64,000 bases of DNA, from contig JBFGAX010000004.1 in NCBI GenBank assembly GCA_041567895.1, forward strand, positions 1 through 64,000. The letters are read 5' to 3'. The DNA comes from JABDOU01 sp041567895 (GTDB lineage Bacteria > Actinomycetota > Acidimicrobiia > Spongiisociales > SHLN01). Shown piece after piece: positions 33,086-42,760 of the stretch (positions within the stretch are counted from its first letter, which is position 1; each line of letters starts with the position of its first letter). The notes under the pieces are model-generated. The model saw only the letters and a list, made by a program, of their open reading frames with translations. It did not search any database and was not told the origin of the DNA. The position numbers and the translations under genes are program-made.

Positions 33086-36000
33086 GTGGATCACTTCGGC
33101 CCAGCAACCCGCGCCTGGTTTACCAATACGTTTCGTGCGCCAACAGTGGCTCAAGAACTCGGTTGGGAAGCCATCGGACGCGGCGAACACACGCTCATTC
33201 ACGCTCCAACCGGATCAGGTAAAACGCTTGCAGCATTCCTGTGGTCAGTTGATCGTTTGCTTTCAGATTCGGTGCCGGAGGATTCTGATCGGTGCCGCGT
33301 TCTCTATATCTCACCGATGAAGGCCCTTGCTTATGACATCGAACGCAATCTGCGTTCTCCTCTCGCCGGCATCACCAATGCTGCCGGCCGGCTCGGTGTA
33401 GAGACGGCCTCGATCACTACCGCGCTTCGAACCGGCGACACGCCGCAGGAAGATCGGCGTCGAATGGCGAGAAAGCCGCCGGACATATTGCTCACAACAC
33501 CGGAGTCTCTGTACCTCCTTCTGACCTCGCAGGCTCGCTCGATTCTCACGTCTATCGAGACGGTGATTGTCGATGAAGTCCATGCCATGGCAGGAACCAA
33601 GCGTGGCGCACACCTGGCGCTTTCGCTCGAGCGTATGGAGGAGATTGTCGAGAAGCCCCCACAGCGAATTGGCCTCTCGGCAACACAACGACCCCTCAGC
33701 GAAATCGCCCGGTTCCTCGGCGGTGGCGAGCACGGCGAAGACGGTTGGATCGCCCGTCCGGTGACTGTGGTCGATGCGCCCCGCGACAAGCCACTGATCG
33801 TTCAAATATCCATCCCGGTGGAGGACATGACCGACATCGGTCCGGCGGGACCGGTCGATGAACTCGAACGCCAGCCCAGCCGTTCGATCTGGCCACACAT
33901 GTACCCGCGGATCCTCGAGCTCATTCGCCAACATCGGTCCACGATCGTCTTCAGCAACAGTCGCGGCCAGGCCGAACGGATTGCGAACCAGTTGAATGAG
34001 CTGGCGGAGGAACCGGTCGCCAGAGCCCATCATGGATCTGTGTCCCGGTCGCAACGACTCGAAATCGAGGATGCTTTGAAGCGCGGGGAGCTGCCTGCGG
34101 TCGTAGCCACTGCGACCCTCGAGCTCGGGATCGACATGGAGGCAGTCGAGCTCGTGATCCTCGTCGAAGCCCCGCCCTCGGTCGCAAGCGGACTGCAGCG
34201 GGTCGGGCGCGCGGGTCATCAGGTGGGGGCCGCGAGTCGTGCCGCGGTGTTTCCGAAGCACCGGGGCGATCTTCTCGAGGCGGCCGTGGTCGTCAACCGG
34301 ATGCTTGAAGGCTCCATCGAAGAGACACGCATCCCCGCCAATCCGCTCGATGTGCTCGCCCAGCAGATCGTCGCATCTGTCGCAGTCGAGGATCGAGATG
34401 TCGAAGATCTCTACGCGATGATCCGCAGGTCTGCCCCGTATGCCGAACTACCCCTGGGACCCTTCGAAGCAACCCTCGACATGTTGGCAGGCCGATATCC
34501 GTCGGATGCATTCTCGGAACTGCGCCCACGTGTCGTATGGAATCGGGTCGACGGCACGCTGAGCGCAAGGCCGGGCGCGAGGATGCTGGCTGTTACAAAT
34601 GCCGGAACGATCCCGGATCGCGGACTCTATCGAGTGGTTTCACCCGAAGGCGGGCGAGTCGGCGAACTCGACGAAGAAATGGTGTACGAGAGCCGGAGTG
34701 GCGACACCATCATTCTCGGATCATCTGCCTGGCAGATAATCGAGATAACCCAGGATCGCGTGGTTGTGGTCCCAGCACCACCGGGGTCTGCCGCCCAATT
34801 GCCGTTCTGGCATGGCGATGCGATGGGACGGCCTCTCGAGCTCGGGAGGGCGGTCGGGACGTTTGTACGGGAGATAGGGGCTCTCTCTGAGGCCGAAGCT
34901 GTCGAGATGCTCGAATCTGATTTTCATCTCGATGCGTATGCCGCAGCCAACCTCGCCCGGTATCTCGCAGAAGAGAAGGAAGCGACGGGCACACTTCCGA
35001 CGGACAGAACGGTTGTCGTCGAACGTTTTCGCGACGAGATCGGCGACTGGCGGCTCGTATTGCTCTCGCCGTTCGGATCGAGAGTCCACGCCCCGTGGGC
35101 GATGGCCGCGTCCACCCGGATGCGACATGATCTGGGTCTCGACGTCGATACGATGTGGACGGACGACGGAATCATTTTCCGTTTCCCCGATTCAGATGAG
35201 CCGCCAGACTCGGCTCCGCTGTTTGTTCCGCCAGAAGAGCTCGAAGAGCTCGTACTTTCAGAAACGGCGAATTCGGCTCTCTTTACGTCGCGATTTCGGG
35301 AATCGGCCGGTCGCGCGCTTCTCTTGCCACGGCGTCGACCTGGCCAGCGGACGCCACTCTGGTTGCAGCGGCGAAGGGCCGTTGATCTGCTCGAGGTTGC
35401 GAAGGAGTTCCCGACGTTTCCGATCGTTCTCGAGACGTACAGGGAAGTTCTCCAGGACTACTTCGACTTGGAGGCCGTGACAGGGATTCTCGCTGATATC
35501 GCATCTCGCAAGATCAAGGTCCGGGACGTTGAAACCGACGGTCCGAGCCCGTTTGCTTCATCCTTGATGTTCGACTTCATATCGTCGTACATGTACGAGT
35601 ACGACGCTCCTTTGGCCGAGCGGAGGGCGGCGGCCCTGACGCTCGATCGCAATCTGCTGTCAGAGTTGATGGGAGAACCAGAGCTTCGTCAGTTGCTCGA
35701 TCCCGATGCGATCCATGAGGTCGAGCTTTCGTTGCAGTGGCTCACGGAGACCCGCACGGCGACATCGAGCGAGGGAATACGCGACATGCTGCTCGACGTC
35801 GGCCCGTTGGACATAGACGAAATCAGGGCTCGTTCCTCAAACATCGATGATCTCGAGACGGTGCTAGATGAGCTCGAAGCCGAGGCACGGATCATAAAGG
35901 TCTCTTCACGCTGGGCTGCCATCGAAGATGCGGCACGATTGAGGGACGCGCTCGGGTATTCGTTGCCGCAGGGAGTGCCGCAGGCTTTTCTCGAGCCGAT

Positions 36001-37429
36001 AGCCGACCCGCTCGGAGATGTCGTTAGCCGGTTCGCAAGAACTCATGGTCCGTTCACGACCGGTGAAGCAGCAGCAGCTCTCGGGTTGCCCGTCGCCGTC
36101 GTTGCCGAGGTGCTGGCACGCCTCAAGGGACGCGGGCAGGTAGAGCAAGGCGCCTTCCGACCTTCGGGGACGAAGACAGAATGGGTCAACCGGGAGGTCC
36201 TGCGTCGACTGAGGAGACGGTCCCTCGCGAAATTTCGCGACGAGCTCGAGCCGGTCGAACACCATGACCTCGCCAGGTTCATGCTCGGGTGGCATGGTGT
36301 GGGTGGAGGTTCCAATCGCATCGGCCGGTTGCACGAGATCGTCACCCAGCTGCAGGGAATGCCGATCCCCGCTTCGATCCTCGAGCGCGATGTCCTGGCG
36401 TCCCGGATGGAGTATCGACCAGATCTGCTCGATCAGCTCATGGCGACGGGTGAAGTTGTCTGGATCGGCAGAGGTCCGCTGGGAACCAGGGACGGAAGGG
36501 TTGCGCTGTATTTTCGAGATCAGGTTCCCCTCCTACATGCCCCCGACCTCGATGATGTGCCTGCGGGAGAACTCCACATCCGTCTTCGCGAACATCTGCG
36601 CGACCGGGGTGCATCCTTCTTTCGCGATTTGTATGACGCGGCTGGCGGCGGCAGTCCCGAAGACGCCCTGATCGCCCTGTGGGACCTCGTGTGGGCTGGT
36701 GAAGTCACCAACGACACCCTCGCTCCGCTGCGGGCCTACGGCTGGGGAAAGGCGCGAACGAGAGGAGCGGGTAGACCACGCGTTCCGTCTGCCGCCCCTC
36801 CCGCTGGTTCCGGGCGCTGGTACCTGGTGAGTTCTTTGCTACACGATGTTGCTCCGGCGGAGGCCGCCACGGCCAGAGGAACCATGTTGCTGGAGAGACA
36901 TGGTGTGGTTGCCAGAAGCGTAATAGCCGGGGAGGGAACGCCCGGCGGGTTCACCGGTCTCTACCCCGTGTTCTCGGCAATGGAGGATATCGGCAAGGTG
37001 AGGCGCGGCTACTTCGTAGAAGGGTTGGGCGGCGCTCAATTTGCGTATCCGGGCGTCGTCGATCGCCTCCGGCTTCCGGGCGATGACGCGATTCATGTGG
37101 TTGCGGCGGCCGATCCGGCAAACCCGTTTGGCGCAACGGTTCCGTGGCCGGAAACCGAAGGGCGACCCTCACGCAGCGCCGGAGCCTACGTGATCCTGGT
37201 GGACGGCAAGCTTGCCGTGTTCGTGGAGAGGGGCGCCCGACGGCTCATATCGTTCACCGACGACTCGAATGTGATGCACCAGTCTGCGGCCGGCCTCAAG
37301 CGGCTGGCGGCACGCGTCAAGCGCTTGGAAATCGAGCTGATCAACGGCGACAAGGCGGGTGACACGGCGCTGGGTACAGTTCTCAAGGAAGCCGGATTCC
37401 GTCACTCATACAAGGGACTGCGGGCTTGA
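33086..37429 (+). CDS. lhr: Lhr-family DEAD/DEAH-box helicase
   Basis: A 1447-residue superfamily 2 helicase of the long Lhr type known from actinobacteria, where it acts as a 3'-to-5' DNA translocase in repair. Walker A is HAPTGSGKT (residues 39-47), motif II is DEVH (163-166), motif III SATQRP, and motif VI QRVGRAGHQVG. A winged-helix segment and the long C-terminal Lhr domain with PSAAPPAGSGRWYLV follow. The length is close to mycobacterial Lhr (about 1500). The GTG start has no ribosome site but a TATTGT 7 bases upstream. Confidence 0.93.
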   Translation: MDHFGPATRAWFTNTFRAPTVAQELGWEAIGRGEHTLIHAPTGSGKTLAAFLWSVDRLLSDSVPEDSDRCRVLYISPMKALAYDIERNLRSPLAGITNAAGRLGVETASITTALRTGDTPQEDRRRMARKPPDILLTTPESLYLLLTSQARSILTSIETVIVDEVHAMAGTKRGAHLALSLERMEEIVEKPPQRIGLSATQRPLSEIARFLGGGEHGEDGWIARPVTVVDAPRDKPLIVQISIPVEDMTDIGPAGPVDELERQPSRSIWPHMYPRILELIRQHRSTIVFSNSRGQAERIANQLNELAEEPVARAHHGSVSRSQRLEIEDALKRGELPAVVATATLELGIDMEAVELVILVEAPPSVASGLQRVGRAGHQVGAASRAAVFPKHRGDLLEAAVVVNRMLEGSIEETRIPANPLDVLAQQIVASVAVEDRDVEDLYAMIRRSAPYAELPLGPFEATLDMLAGRYPSDAFSELRPRVVWNRVDGTLSARPGARMLAVTNAGTIPDRGLYRVVSPEGGRVGELDEEMVYESRSGDTIILGSSAWQIIEITQDRVVVVPAPPGSAAQLPFWHGDAMGRPLELGRAVGTFVREIGALSEAEAVEMLESDFHLDAYAAANLARYLAEEKEATGTLPTDRTVVVERFRDEIGDWRLVLLSPFGSRVHAPWAMAASTRMRHDLGLDVDTMWTDDGIIFRFPDSDEPPDSAPLFVPPEELEELVLSETANSALFTSRFRESAGRALLLPRRRPGQRTPLWLQRRRAVDLLEVAKEFPTFPIVLETYREVLQDYFDLEAVTGILADIASRKIKVRDVETDGPSPFASSLMFDFISSYMYEYDAPLAERRAAALTLDRNLLSELMGEPELRQLLDPDAIHEVELSLQWLTETRTATSSEGIRDMLLDVGPLDIDEIRARSSNIDDLETVLDELEAEARIIKVSSRWAAIEDAARLRDALGYSLPQGVPQAFLEPIADPLGDVVSRFARTHGPFTTGEAAAALGLPVAVVAEVLARLKGRGQVEQGAFRPSGTKTEWVNREVLRRLRRRSLAKFRDELEPVEHHDLARFMLGWHGVGGGSNRIGRLHEIVTQLQGMPIPASILERDVLASRMEYRPDLLDQLMATGEVVWIGRGPLGTRDGRVALYFRDQVPLLHAPDLDDVPAGELHIRLREHLRDRGASFFRDLYDAAGGGSPEDALIALWDLVWAGEVTNDTLAPLRAYGWGKARTRGAGRPRVPSAAPPAGSGRWYLVSSLLHDVAPAEAATARGTMLLERHGVVARSVIAGEGTPGGFTGLYPVFSAMEDIGKVRRGYFVEGLGGAQFAYPGVVDRLRLPGDDAIHVVAAADPANPFGATVPWPETEGRPSRSAGAYVILVDGKLAVFVERGARRLISFTDDSNVMHQSAAGLKRLAARVKRLEIELINGDKAGDTALGTVLKEAGFRHSYKGLRA

Positions 37430-37450
37430 TCCCGATATCTAATCTCGGGA
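37430..37450 (+). promoter_or_regulatory. Inverted repeat with -10 (TAATCT) before the nitroreductase gene
   Basis: TCCCGA (37430-37435) and TCGGGA (37445-37450) form an inverted repeat immediately after the lhr stop. The loop holds TAATCT (37440-37445), 6 bases before the ATG at 37452. It may work as a terminator for lhr, as an operator, or both. Confidence 0.45.
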
Positions 37451-37451
37451 T

Positions 37452-37883
37452 ATGGGCATTACCGAAACATTTGCAAAGGTGGGAACCGGCGCACACGCGG
37501 CACTCTATAAGTTGTTGGGTGGCAGGTTTGTAGGAGCATCGGACGGTCCCGGAGGTCTGATCGTCGTAACGACCAAGGGAAGGAAAACGGGAAAGCTGCG
37601 GAGCCGGCCACTCGCCCATATGCGCGACGGTGAGAACTTGCTGGTGGTTGCATCGGCGGGCGGCTCGGATGAACATCCGGACTGGTACTTGAACATGGAG
37701 GCCGACCCGCGCGTCACGGTCCATATTGCCGATCGTGAAGAACGCTATCGGGCTCGCATAGCCACCGGAAAAGAACGCGACGAGCTGTTCGCGCGATTCG
37801 TTGAACTCAACAAGGCATTCGCCTCATACGCCGAAAAGACCAGCAGAACGTTGCCTGTCGTGGTCCTCGAGCCTGACCCCTAA
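37452..37883 (+). CDS. Deazaflavin (F420)-dependent nitroreductase family protein
   Basis: A 143-residue split-beta-barrel protein of the Ddn/DUF385 family. GLIVVTTKGRKTGKLRSRPLAHM and HPDWYLNMEADPRVTVHI are the family's F420-contact and core signatures. Characterised members reduce quinones or nitro compounds with reduced F420, which implies the host makes F420. The substrate is unknown. It probably has a leaderless mRNA. The 3' end overlaps the converging DUF4395 gene by 4 bases. Confidence 0.87.
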   Translation: MGITETFAKVGTGAHAALYKLLGGRFVGASDGPGGLIVVTTKGRKTGKLRSRPLAHMRDGENLLVVASAGGSDEHPDWYLNMEADPRVTVHIADREERYRARIATGKERDELFARFVELNKAFASYAEKTSRTLPVVVLEPDP

Positions 37884-38398
37884 CCGTCTCCTCCACGTGT
37901 CGTTTGGCCGATGACCGCTAGCGACGTCCTGGTCGGGGCACAAGCTTGGCAGATCGATTCCGGAATGACTCCGAGCTTCATGAGGCCATTGAATATCTTG
38001 CAGCCGAGGCAGTAACCAAACACGGATTCGAGCGTGGCGGCGAAGGTGATGGCACCGACGAGCGCGATGGCCGAGGTGAGCGAGCCAAATCCGTGATAGG
38101 CGACCACGGCGCCCACCGAAAGCACTGCGCCGATACCCTGAGCGAAACGTTTAGGCGGGCCGGGCACGAAGCGGTGAACGACTGCCAGCCGGGGAGTGAT
38201 GCCTCTCGTCACGAGCTGACCGAGGGGTGACAACGTGGGTCCTGTGAGTACCCGTGCCACGAATCCATAGGCGAGCACCCACAGAATCCACGACGAATGG
38301 GTGATGAGAAACGCTGATGTCAGAATGACCACACCTGCAGCGACGAGGCGAGCGGAGCTTTCGTTTACCGGATCGGGAAAGGTGAATAGTTGCTTCAA
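37880..38398 (-). CDS. DUF4395 membrane protein
   Basis: A 172-residue integral membrane protein with about four hydrophobic segments and the DUF4395 pattern: an N-terminal DPVNESSARLVAAGVV, a central GITPRLAVVHRFVPGPPKRFAQGIG, and the C-terminal cysteine pairs in FGYCLGCKIF and ESICQACAP. The paired cysteines may be redox active or bind metal (inference). It starts with TTG after a weak AAGGA site. Members often lie near thioredoxin or rhodanese genes, but none is here. Confidence 0.78.
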   Translation of the reverse strand: MKQLFTFPDPVNESSARLVAAGVVILTSAFLITHSSWILWVLAYGFVARVLTGPTLSPLGQLVTRGITPRLAVVHRFVPGPPKRFAQGIGAVLSVGAVVAYHGFGSLTSAIALVGAITFAATLESVFGYCLGCKIFNGLMKLGVIPESICQACAPTRTSLAVIGQTTRGGDG

Positions 38399-38657
38399 AG
38401 TTCAGAGTCCTTGTTCGGAGGGGTGTGGGCTGACGGCAGGCGGAAGGGGCGGAACGCCCTAGGCCATGAGGTATGTCGTCAGACAACAACACGCAATGAG
38501 GGATCGGCACAAGGACCCTGTGCCAGGTGAGTGAGGTGATGGAGATGAGGTGGAGCTATCCATTGCGTGACCTTTGCGTCCGTACCGCAACTATAGGCCT
38601 AGTTTCTTGCAAATCCACCGGAGGTTTTCAGTAGGGAGAATCAACGCATCCTCATCG

Positions 38658-40388
38658 GTGCCGGCAGCGGTCGCCCTGATATCGGACGCTGCTCACGCTC
38701 TCAATGAGAGGTTCTCTCTCGTCACCTCCCGGGCACAGCAACGTTTTGAGGATCAGGACTGGCGTGGTCAGCGAGCAGATTCTCTCGAACGTCTGGATCT
38801 GCACACCTCTGCGGTGCGTCTAGCTGAGCGAGAACTCCGGGTGTTACTGGCGGCGGACATCACGAACCGTGATGTCTGGCGTTCGATCAAGACCGGATAT
38901 GCCGCAGCGATGAATCACGAACGATCGAAAATACTGTCGTTCACCTTCTTCAATTCCATCACACGTCGCGTGTTCGACACCAGCGGCATCGACCCGGAGA
39001 TCGAGTTCATTGCTCAACGGGTCGTTACGGGCGGATCGACAACGCCCGGGGCACATCTCCACACTTACGAACGTGGCAATCTGGTAGACCTCATCGAGAG
39101 CGTGATGCTCGATTGCGGGTTCACCATCGGGTTTCGGGATGTACACGGCGATGTTGAGCGCGCCGCCGAACTGATCGAACGCCGCGTGCCGTACGAAATT
39201 CTCGGGCTGGAAATGATCCGATCGGTGCATTTCCGGGAACAAGCTGCGTATCGTGTCGGCCGGTTGAAAACCGGGTCGTCCTCGATTCCGTTCGTGGTCG
39301 CTCTCCGCAACGCGTCGCGTGGAATCATGATTGATGCCGTGTTGATAGGAGAATCTGCGGTCAGCATTCTGTTCAGCTTCACGAGGTCTCACTTTCACAT
39401 CGACCACGAAGCCGGGTACGAACTCGTGCCGTTTCTCCAGGACCTCATGCCGCGCAAGAGGCCTTCGGAGCTCTTCACCGCTATCGGGTATCACAAGCAC
39501 GGTAAGACGCTTCTCTATCGAGAAATACTCGATCATCTTGAAGTCACGTCTCATCAATTCACCACGGCGCCTGGCACTCCTGGCCTCGTCATGCTCGTAT
39601 TCGCCATGCCAGACATGGATCTCGTCTTCAAAGTGCTCCGCGACCGCTTCAAGCCACCAAAACGCACAACAAGGCGGGAGGTGAAAGCGACCTACGAGCT
39701 CGTGTTCAAGCACGATCGCGCCGGACGGTTGATCGACGCCCAGGAGTTCGAGCATCTTCAGCTCTTCCGACGTCGTTTCGAGCCCGAGCTCCTTGCGGAG
39801 TTGCTCGAGGAATGCGGCTCTACGACGTCGCTCGACGGCGATCTCGTGACGCTCGAGCACGTCTATATAGAGCGCCGGGTCACACCCCTCAATCTGGTGG
39901 TCCACCATCCACCATCAGCCGACGGCCCGGACGTGCCGGCAGCCGATCGCACAGCAGCCGTCATCGATTACGGCCAGGCCATACGTGACATGGCCGTGGC
40001 AAACGTGTTCCCTGGAGACCTGCTTCTGAAGAACTTCGGGTTGACACGCCACGGGAGGGTGGTGTTTTACGACTACGACGAGTTGGTACGCGTCACGGAG
40101 TGTGTGTTTCGCACCTTGCCTGAACCTCCGCCCGGCCATGAAATGGATGAAACGCCGATCTGGGGCGTTGGTCCTAACGACATCTTTCCAGAGGAGTTCG
40201 CGTCCTTTCTCGGACTGCCGCCCGGTCTACGTGAGGCCTTCATGGAACATCACGGTGATCTTCTGACACGGCAGTGGTGGCTGGGTATCCAGAATCGGAT
40301 CGCAGCAGGAGAGCTGATCGAAATACCGCCGTACTCTGACGAGTTCAGGGTGAACCGGGAATACCTGCCAGAAAACAACTCCGAGTAG
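38658..40388 (+). CDS. aceK: Isocitrate dehydrogenase kinase/phosphatase
   Basis: Bifunctional enzyme that phosphorylates and dephosphorylates isocitrate dehydrogenase, steering isocitrate to the glyoxylate bypass. The kinase core is unmistakable: ERRVTPLNLVV, NVFPGDLLLKNFGLTRHGRVVFYDYDEL (catalytic and metal-binding aspartates) and the C-terminal IFPEEFASFLGLP. The GTG at 38658 gives 576 residues starting PAAVALISDAAHALNERFSLVTSRAQQRF, matching the ~578-residue E. coli enzyme; the frame is open upstream to a TTG at 38574 and the true start is uncertain. No aceA, aceB or icd is nearby, and the gene is unusual in actinobacteria. Confidence 0.9.
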   Translation: MPAAVALISDAAHALNERFSLVTSRAQQRFEDQDWRGQRADSLERLDLHTSAVRLAERELRVLLAADITNRDVWRSIKTGYAAAMNHERSKILSFTFFNSITRRVFDTSGIDPEIEFIAQRVVTGGSTTPGAHLHTYERGNLVDLIESVMLDCGFTIGFRDVHGDVERAAELIERRVPYEILGLEMIRSVHFREQAAYRVGRLKTGSSSIPFVVALRNASRGIMIDAVLIGESAVSILFSFTRSHFHIDHEAGYELVPFLQDLMPRKRPSELFTAIGYHKHGKTLLYREILDHLEVTSHQFTTAPGTPGLVMLVFAMPDMDLVFKVLRDRFKPPKRTTRREVKATYELVFKHDRAGRLIDAQEFEHLQLFRRRFEPELLAELLEECGSTTSLDGDLVTLEHVYIERRVTPLNLVVHHPPSADGPDVPAADRTAAVIDYGQAIRDMAVANVFPGDLLLKNFGLTRHGRVVFYDYDELVRVTECVFRTLPEPPPGHEMDETPIWGVGPNDIFPEEFASFLGLPPGLREAFMEHHGDLLTRQWWLGIQNRIAAGELIEIPPYSDEFRVNREYLPENNSE

Positions 40389-40391
40389 TTT
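40386..40391 (+). promoter_or_regulatory. Candidate -10 (TAGTTT) of the Nei/Fpg gene
   Basis: TAGTTT, which includes the aceK stop codon, lies exactly 6 bases before the ATG at 40398. No ribosome-binding site is present, so the glycosylase gene probably has its own leaderless transcript. Confidence 0.45.
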
Positions 40392-40397
40392 GCCAAC

Positions 40398-41183
40398 ATG
40401 CCAGAGGGAGATTCCATCTATCGTGCCGCCCGCTTGCTCGAGAAACGGCTCGTCGGTGAAGAGGTCGTCTCGGTGAGCGGAAGCCATCGCGCCGTGGCCG
40501 GATATGGTCGTCGCCTCGTTGGCCGGACCGTTGAACGAATCGAAAACCACGGCAAGCATCTCCTCATTCACTTTTCCGGTGACTGGACCGCCAGATGCCA
40601 CCTGAAAATGACGGGATCCTGGAACGTCTATCGTCCTGGTCAGGCCTGGACCAAAGAAGAAGGCGCAGCGCGATTCGTGTTGACGACGCCTGATTCCGTC
40701 GCGGTGTGCTTCGCAGCCCCCGACGTCGACATAAAACCGACCCCTTTGATCGCCGGCCAGATCGCCTATCTGGGACCTGATCTCACCGCTGACGAATTCG
40801 ATGCCGAGGAGGCGCTGAGACGGGTTGAAGGGTCCAAAGCCAGCACGGTTTCAGATCTTCTACTCGACCAATCGGTGATGGCCGGTGTCGGAAACGTATT
40901 CAAGTCCGAGATTGCGTTTCTACTGGGCCTCAACCCGGCAGGCGATCCGTTGTTGCTGACCGCTGCCGATCGGGAGGCAATTGTGGAGGAGGCCCGGCGT
41001 TTGCTGCTCGTGAATCGCGAACTGCCGCGACGTGTCACCACGGGTGATACACGGCGACCCTATTACGTGTACGGGCGCAATAGGCAGGGATGTCGTCGCT
41101 GCCGGTCGAGGATTCGGTCTGGCAACGTGGGGGATCCGTCTCGCGTGACCTACTGGTGTCCTAACTGTCAAGGCACACCTTGA
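40398..41183 (+). CDS. Fpg/Nei family DNA glycosylase
   Basis: A 261-residue base-excision repair glycosylase/AP lyase. The N-terminal PEGDSIYRAA supplies the catalytic proline (Pro2) and Glu3. The H2TH motif region is LLLDQSVMAGVGNVFKSEIAF, and the end is a CxxC...CxxC zinc finger (CRRCRSRIRSGN ... YWCPNC). PEGDSI rather than PELPEV points to the Nei group (oxidised pyrimidines), but the exact substrate range is not settled by sequence. It starts 9 bases after aceK. Confidence 0.9.
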   Translation: MPEGDSIYRAARLLEKRLVGEEVVSVSGSHRAVAGYGRRLVGRTVERIENHGKHLLIHFSGDWTARCHLKMTGSWNVYRPGQAWTKEEGAARFVLTTPDSVAVCFAAPDVDIKPTPLIAGQIAYLGPDLTADEFDAEEALRRVEGSKASTVSDLLLDQSVMAGVGNVFKSEIAFLLGLNPAGDPLLLTAADREAIVEEARRLLLVNRELPRRVTTGDTRRPYYVYGRNRQGCRRCRSRIRSGNVGDPSRVTYWCPNCQGTP

Positions 41184-41246
41184 ACTCGAGTGTGTCTCCC
41201 AGGCTTCTCAATCCGGTGTAGAGGGGGTAGGGCTCGCATATCCCGA

Positions 41247-41252
41247 TAACCT
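41247..41252 (+). promoter_or_regulatory. Candidate -10 (TAACCT) of the HMG-CoA lyase gene
   Basis: TAACCT lies 7 bases before the ATG at 41260, in a 76-base gap that has no ribosome-binding site next to the start. Confidence 0.4.
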
Positions 41253-41259
41253 CTGGCAG

Positions 41260-42150
41260 ATGACACAGATCGAAATCGTGGAGGTTGGTCCGCGCGACGG
41301 TCTGCAGAATGAGACTGTGGTACTCGATACGCCGGTCAAGGTCGAGCTGCTCGACCGTCTGGCTGATGCAGGCGCGACACGCATCGAGGCTGTGAGCTTT
41401 GCTCACCCCGGATACGTTCCTCAGATGGCCGACGCAGAAGCCGTTATGGATGGAATCGTCAAGCGGTCCGGGGTTTCGTACATCGGACTTGTCATGAATG
41501 AGCGGGGGTATCGGCGTGCTGTGGACACATCCGTTGACGAACTCAACTTCTCCGTCAGTGCCACCGACGGCTTCAACCAGGCCAACCTATCGGCGACCGT
41601 GGAGGACACCCTCGCATTCATCGAGAGTGTTGTCCCGGACGTGCGGCTTCCAACGACTGCGACAGTATCGGTCGTGTGGGGCTGTCCGTTCGACGGAGAG
41701 GTGGAGCCGGCACGTGTGGTCGAAATCGCATCGCGCCTGGTTGCCGCTGGGATTGACGAGCTTGCATTGGCAGACACGATCGGCGTCGCCAATCCCTGGG
41801 CGGTGCGGGGAGTGCTCGACGCGGTCTCAACAGTCACGGGAAGCGTTCCGCTCCGCGTCCACTTTCATGACACCAGAAACACGGGACTGGCTAACGCCTA
41901 TGCCGCAATCGAATCCGGCGTTCGAGTTCTCGACAGCTCCGTGGGCGGTCTTGGAGGGTGCCCGTTTGCTCCGAACGCGACCGGCAACATCGCCACAAAC
42001 GACCTGGTCTACATGGTCGAGCGAGCCGGGTTCGTGACCGGATTCGATCTGACCGCTCTCAATGAGATCACCCACTGGGTGGGTACAGAGCTTTCCATCG
42101 AACCGCCTTCGCTCGTCGCTCGCGCAGGTGGCTTCCCGAGGCGCTTCTGA
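41260..42150 (+). CDS. mvaB: Hydroxymethylglutaryl-CoA lyase
   Basis: Cleaves HMG-CoA to acetoacetate and acetyl-CoA, the last step of leucine breakdown. The 296-residue TIM-barrel protein has the metal/acid motif VGPRDGLQNE (about residues 9-18), HFHDTRNTGLANA with two metal-ligand histidines, and the family signature GLGGCPFAPNATGN with the catalytic cysteine. No acyl-CoA carboxylase or other leucine genes are adjacent. Some HMGL-like proteins act on related substrates, so the exact reaction is likely but not certain. Confidence 0.88.
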   Translation: MTQIEIVEVGPRDGLQNETVVLDTPVKVELLDRLADAGATRIEAVSFAHPGYVPQMADAEAVMDGIVKRSGVSYIGLVMNERGYRRAVDTSVDELNFSVSATDGFNQANLSATVEDTLAFIESVVPDVRLPTTATVSVVWGCPFDGEVEPARVVEIASRLVAAGIDELALADTIGVANPWAVRGVLDAVSTVTGSVPLRVHFHDTRNTGLANAYAAIESGVRVLDSSVGGLGGCPFAPNATGNIATNDLVYMVERAGFVTGFDLTALNEITHWVGTELSIEPPSLVARAGGFPRRF

Positions 42151-42182
42151 AGCCGGGGACGACAGCTACGATGTGCGGCTCG

Positions 42183-42740
42183 TCAAACCTCGTCGTATCG
42201 AAAGCAATCGACGATGTGATCGTTCACAAGCCCGGTCGCCTGCATGTGCGCATACGCGATGGTGGGTCCGAAGAACTTGAAGCCGCGACGCTTCATGTCT
42301 TTGGCAAGCGACTCCGCGATCTCGATCTTTGCCGGAATTTCGGCCATGGATGCGAAGTCATGTTTGATCGGTTTCCCGTCAACCCAGCTCCAGAAGTAGT
42401 TCGAAAGAGAGCCGGCCTCCTCGATGACATCAAGAGCAGCACGTGCGTTGGTTACCGCTGAGTTGACTTTCAGGCGGTTCCGGACAATCCCTTCGTCCGA
42501 GAGCAACGTCTCGATTTCCCCGGGGCCGAACCCGGCAACCTCTTCGATATCAAAACCGGCAAACGCTCTTCGATAATTCTCGCGTTTGCGAAGGATCGTT
42601 ATCCAGCTGAGTCCGGCCTGGGCGCCTTCGAGAATGATGAACTCGAATAGCTTCTGGTCGTCGAAAACTGGCACGCCCCATTCGTCGTCGTGATATGCCA
42701 CGTACAACGGATCGTCGCCGCACCATTCGCATCTGACCAT
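42183..42740 (-). CDS. tag: DNA-3-methyladenine glycosylase I
   Basis: Excises 3-methyladenine from alkylated DNA. The 185-residue protein begins CEWCGDDPLYVAYHDDEWGVPV and contains LFEFIILEGAQAGLSWITILRKRENYR, both family signatures; the zinc ligands Cys4, His17 and the C-terminal His and Cys (LVNDHIVDC) are present. The ATG has no ribosome site; TAGCTT sits 6 bases upstream. Confidence 0.95.
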   Translation of the reverse strand: MVRCEWCGDDPLYVAYHDDEWGVPVFDDQKLFEFIILEGAQAGLSWITILRKRENYRRAFAGFDIEEVAGFGPGEIETLLSDEGIVRNRLKVNSAVTNARAALDVIEEAGSLSNYFWSWVDGKPIKHDFASMAEIPAKIEIAESLAKDMKRRGFKFFGPTIAYAHMQATGLVNDHIVDCFRYDEV

Positions 42741-42746
42741 GCCGCC

Positions 42747-42752
42747 AAGCTA
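42747..42752 (-). promoter_or_regulatory. Candidate -10 (TAGCTT) of tag
   Basis: TAGCTT on the minus strand is 6 bases before the ATG at 42740. A GAGACA hexamer 18 bases further upstream matches four of six -35 bases, the best -35 among the leaderless-type promoters here. Confidence 0.5.
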
Positions 42753-42760
42753 GCCGGACG

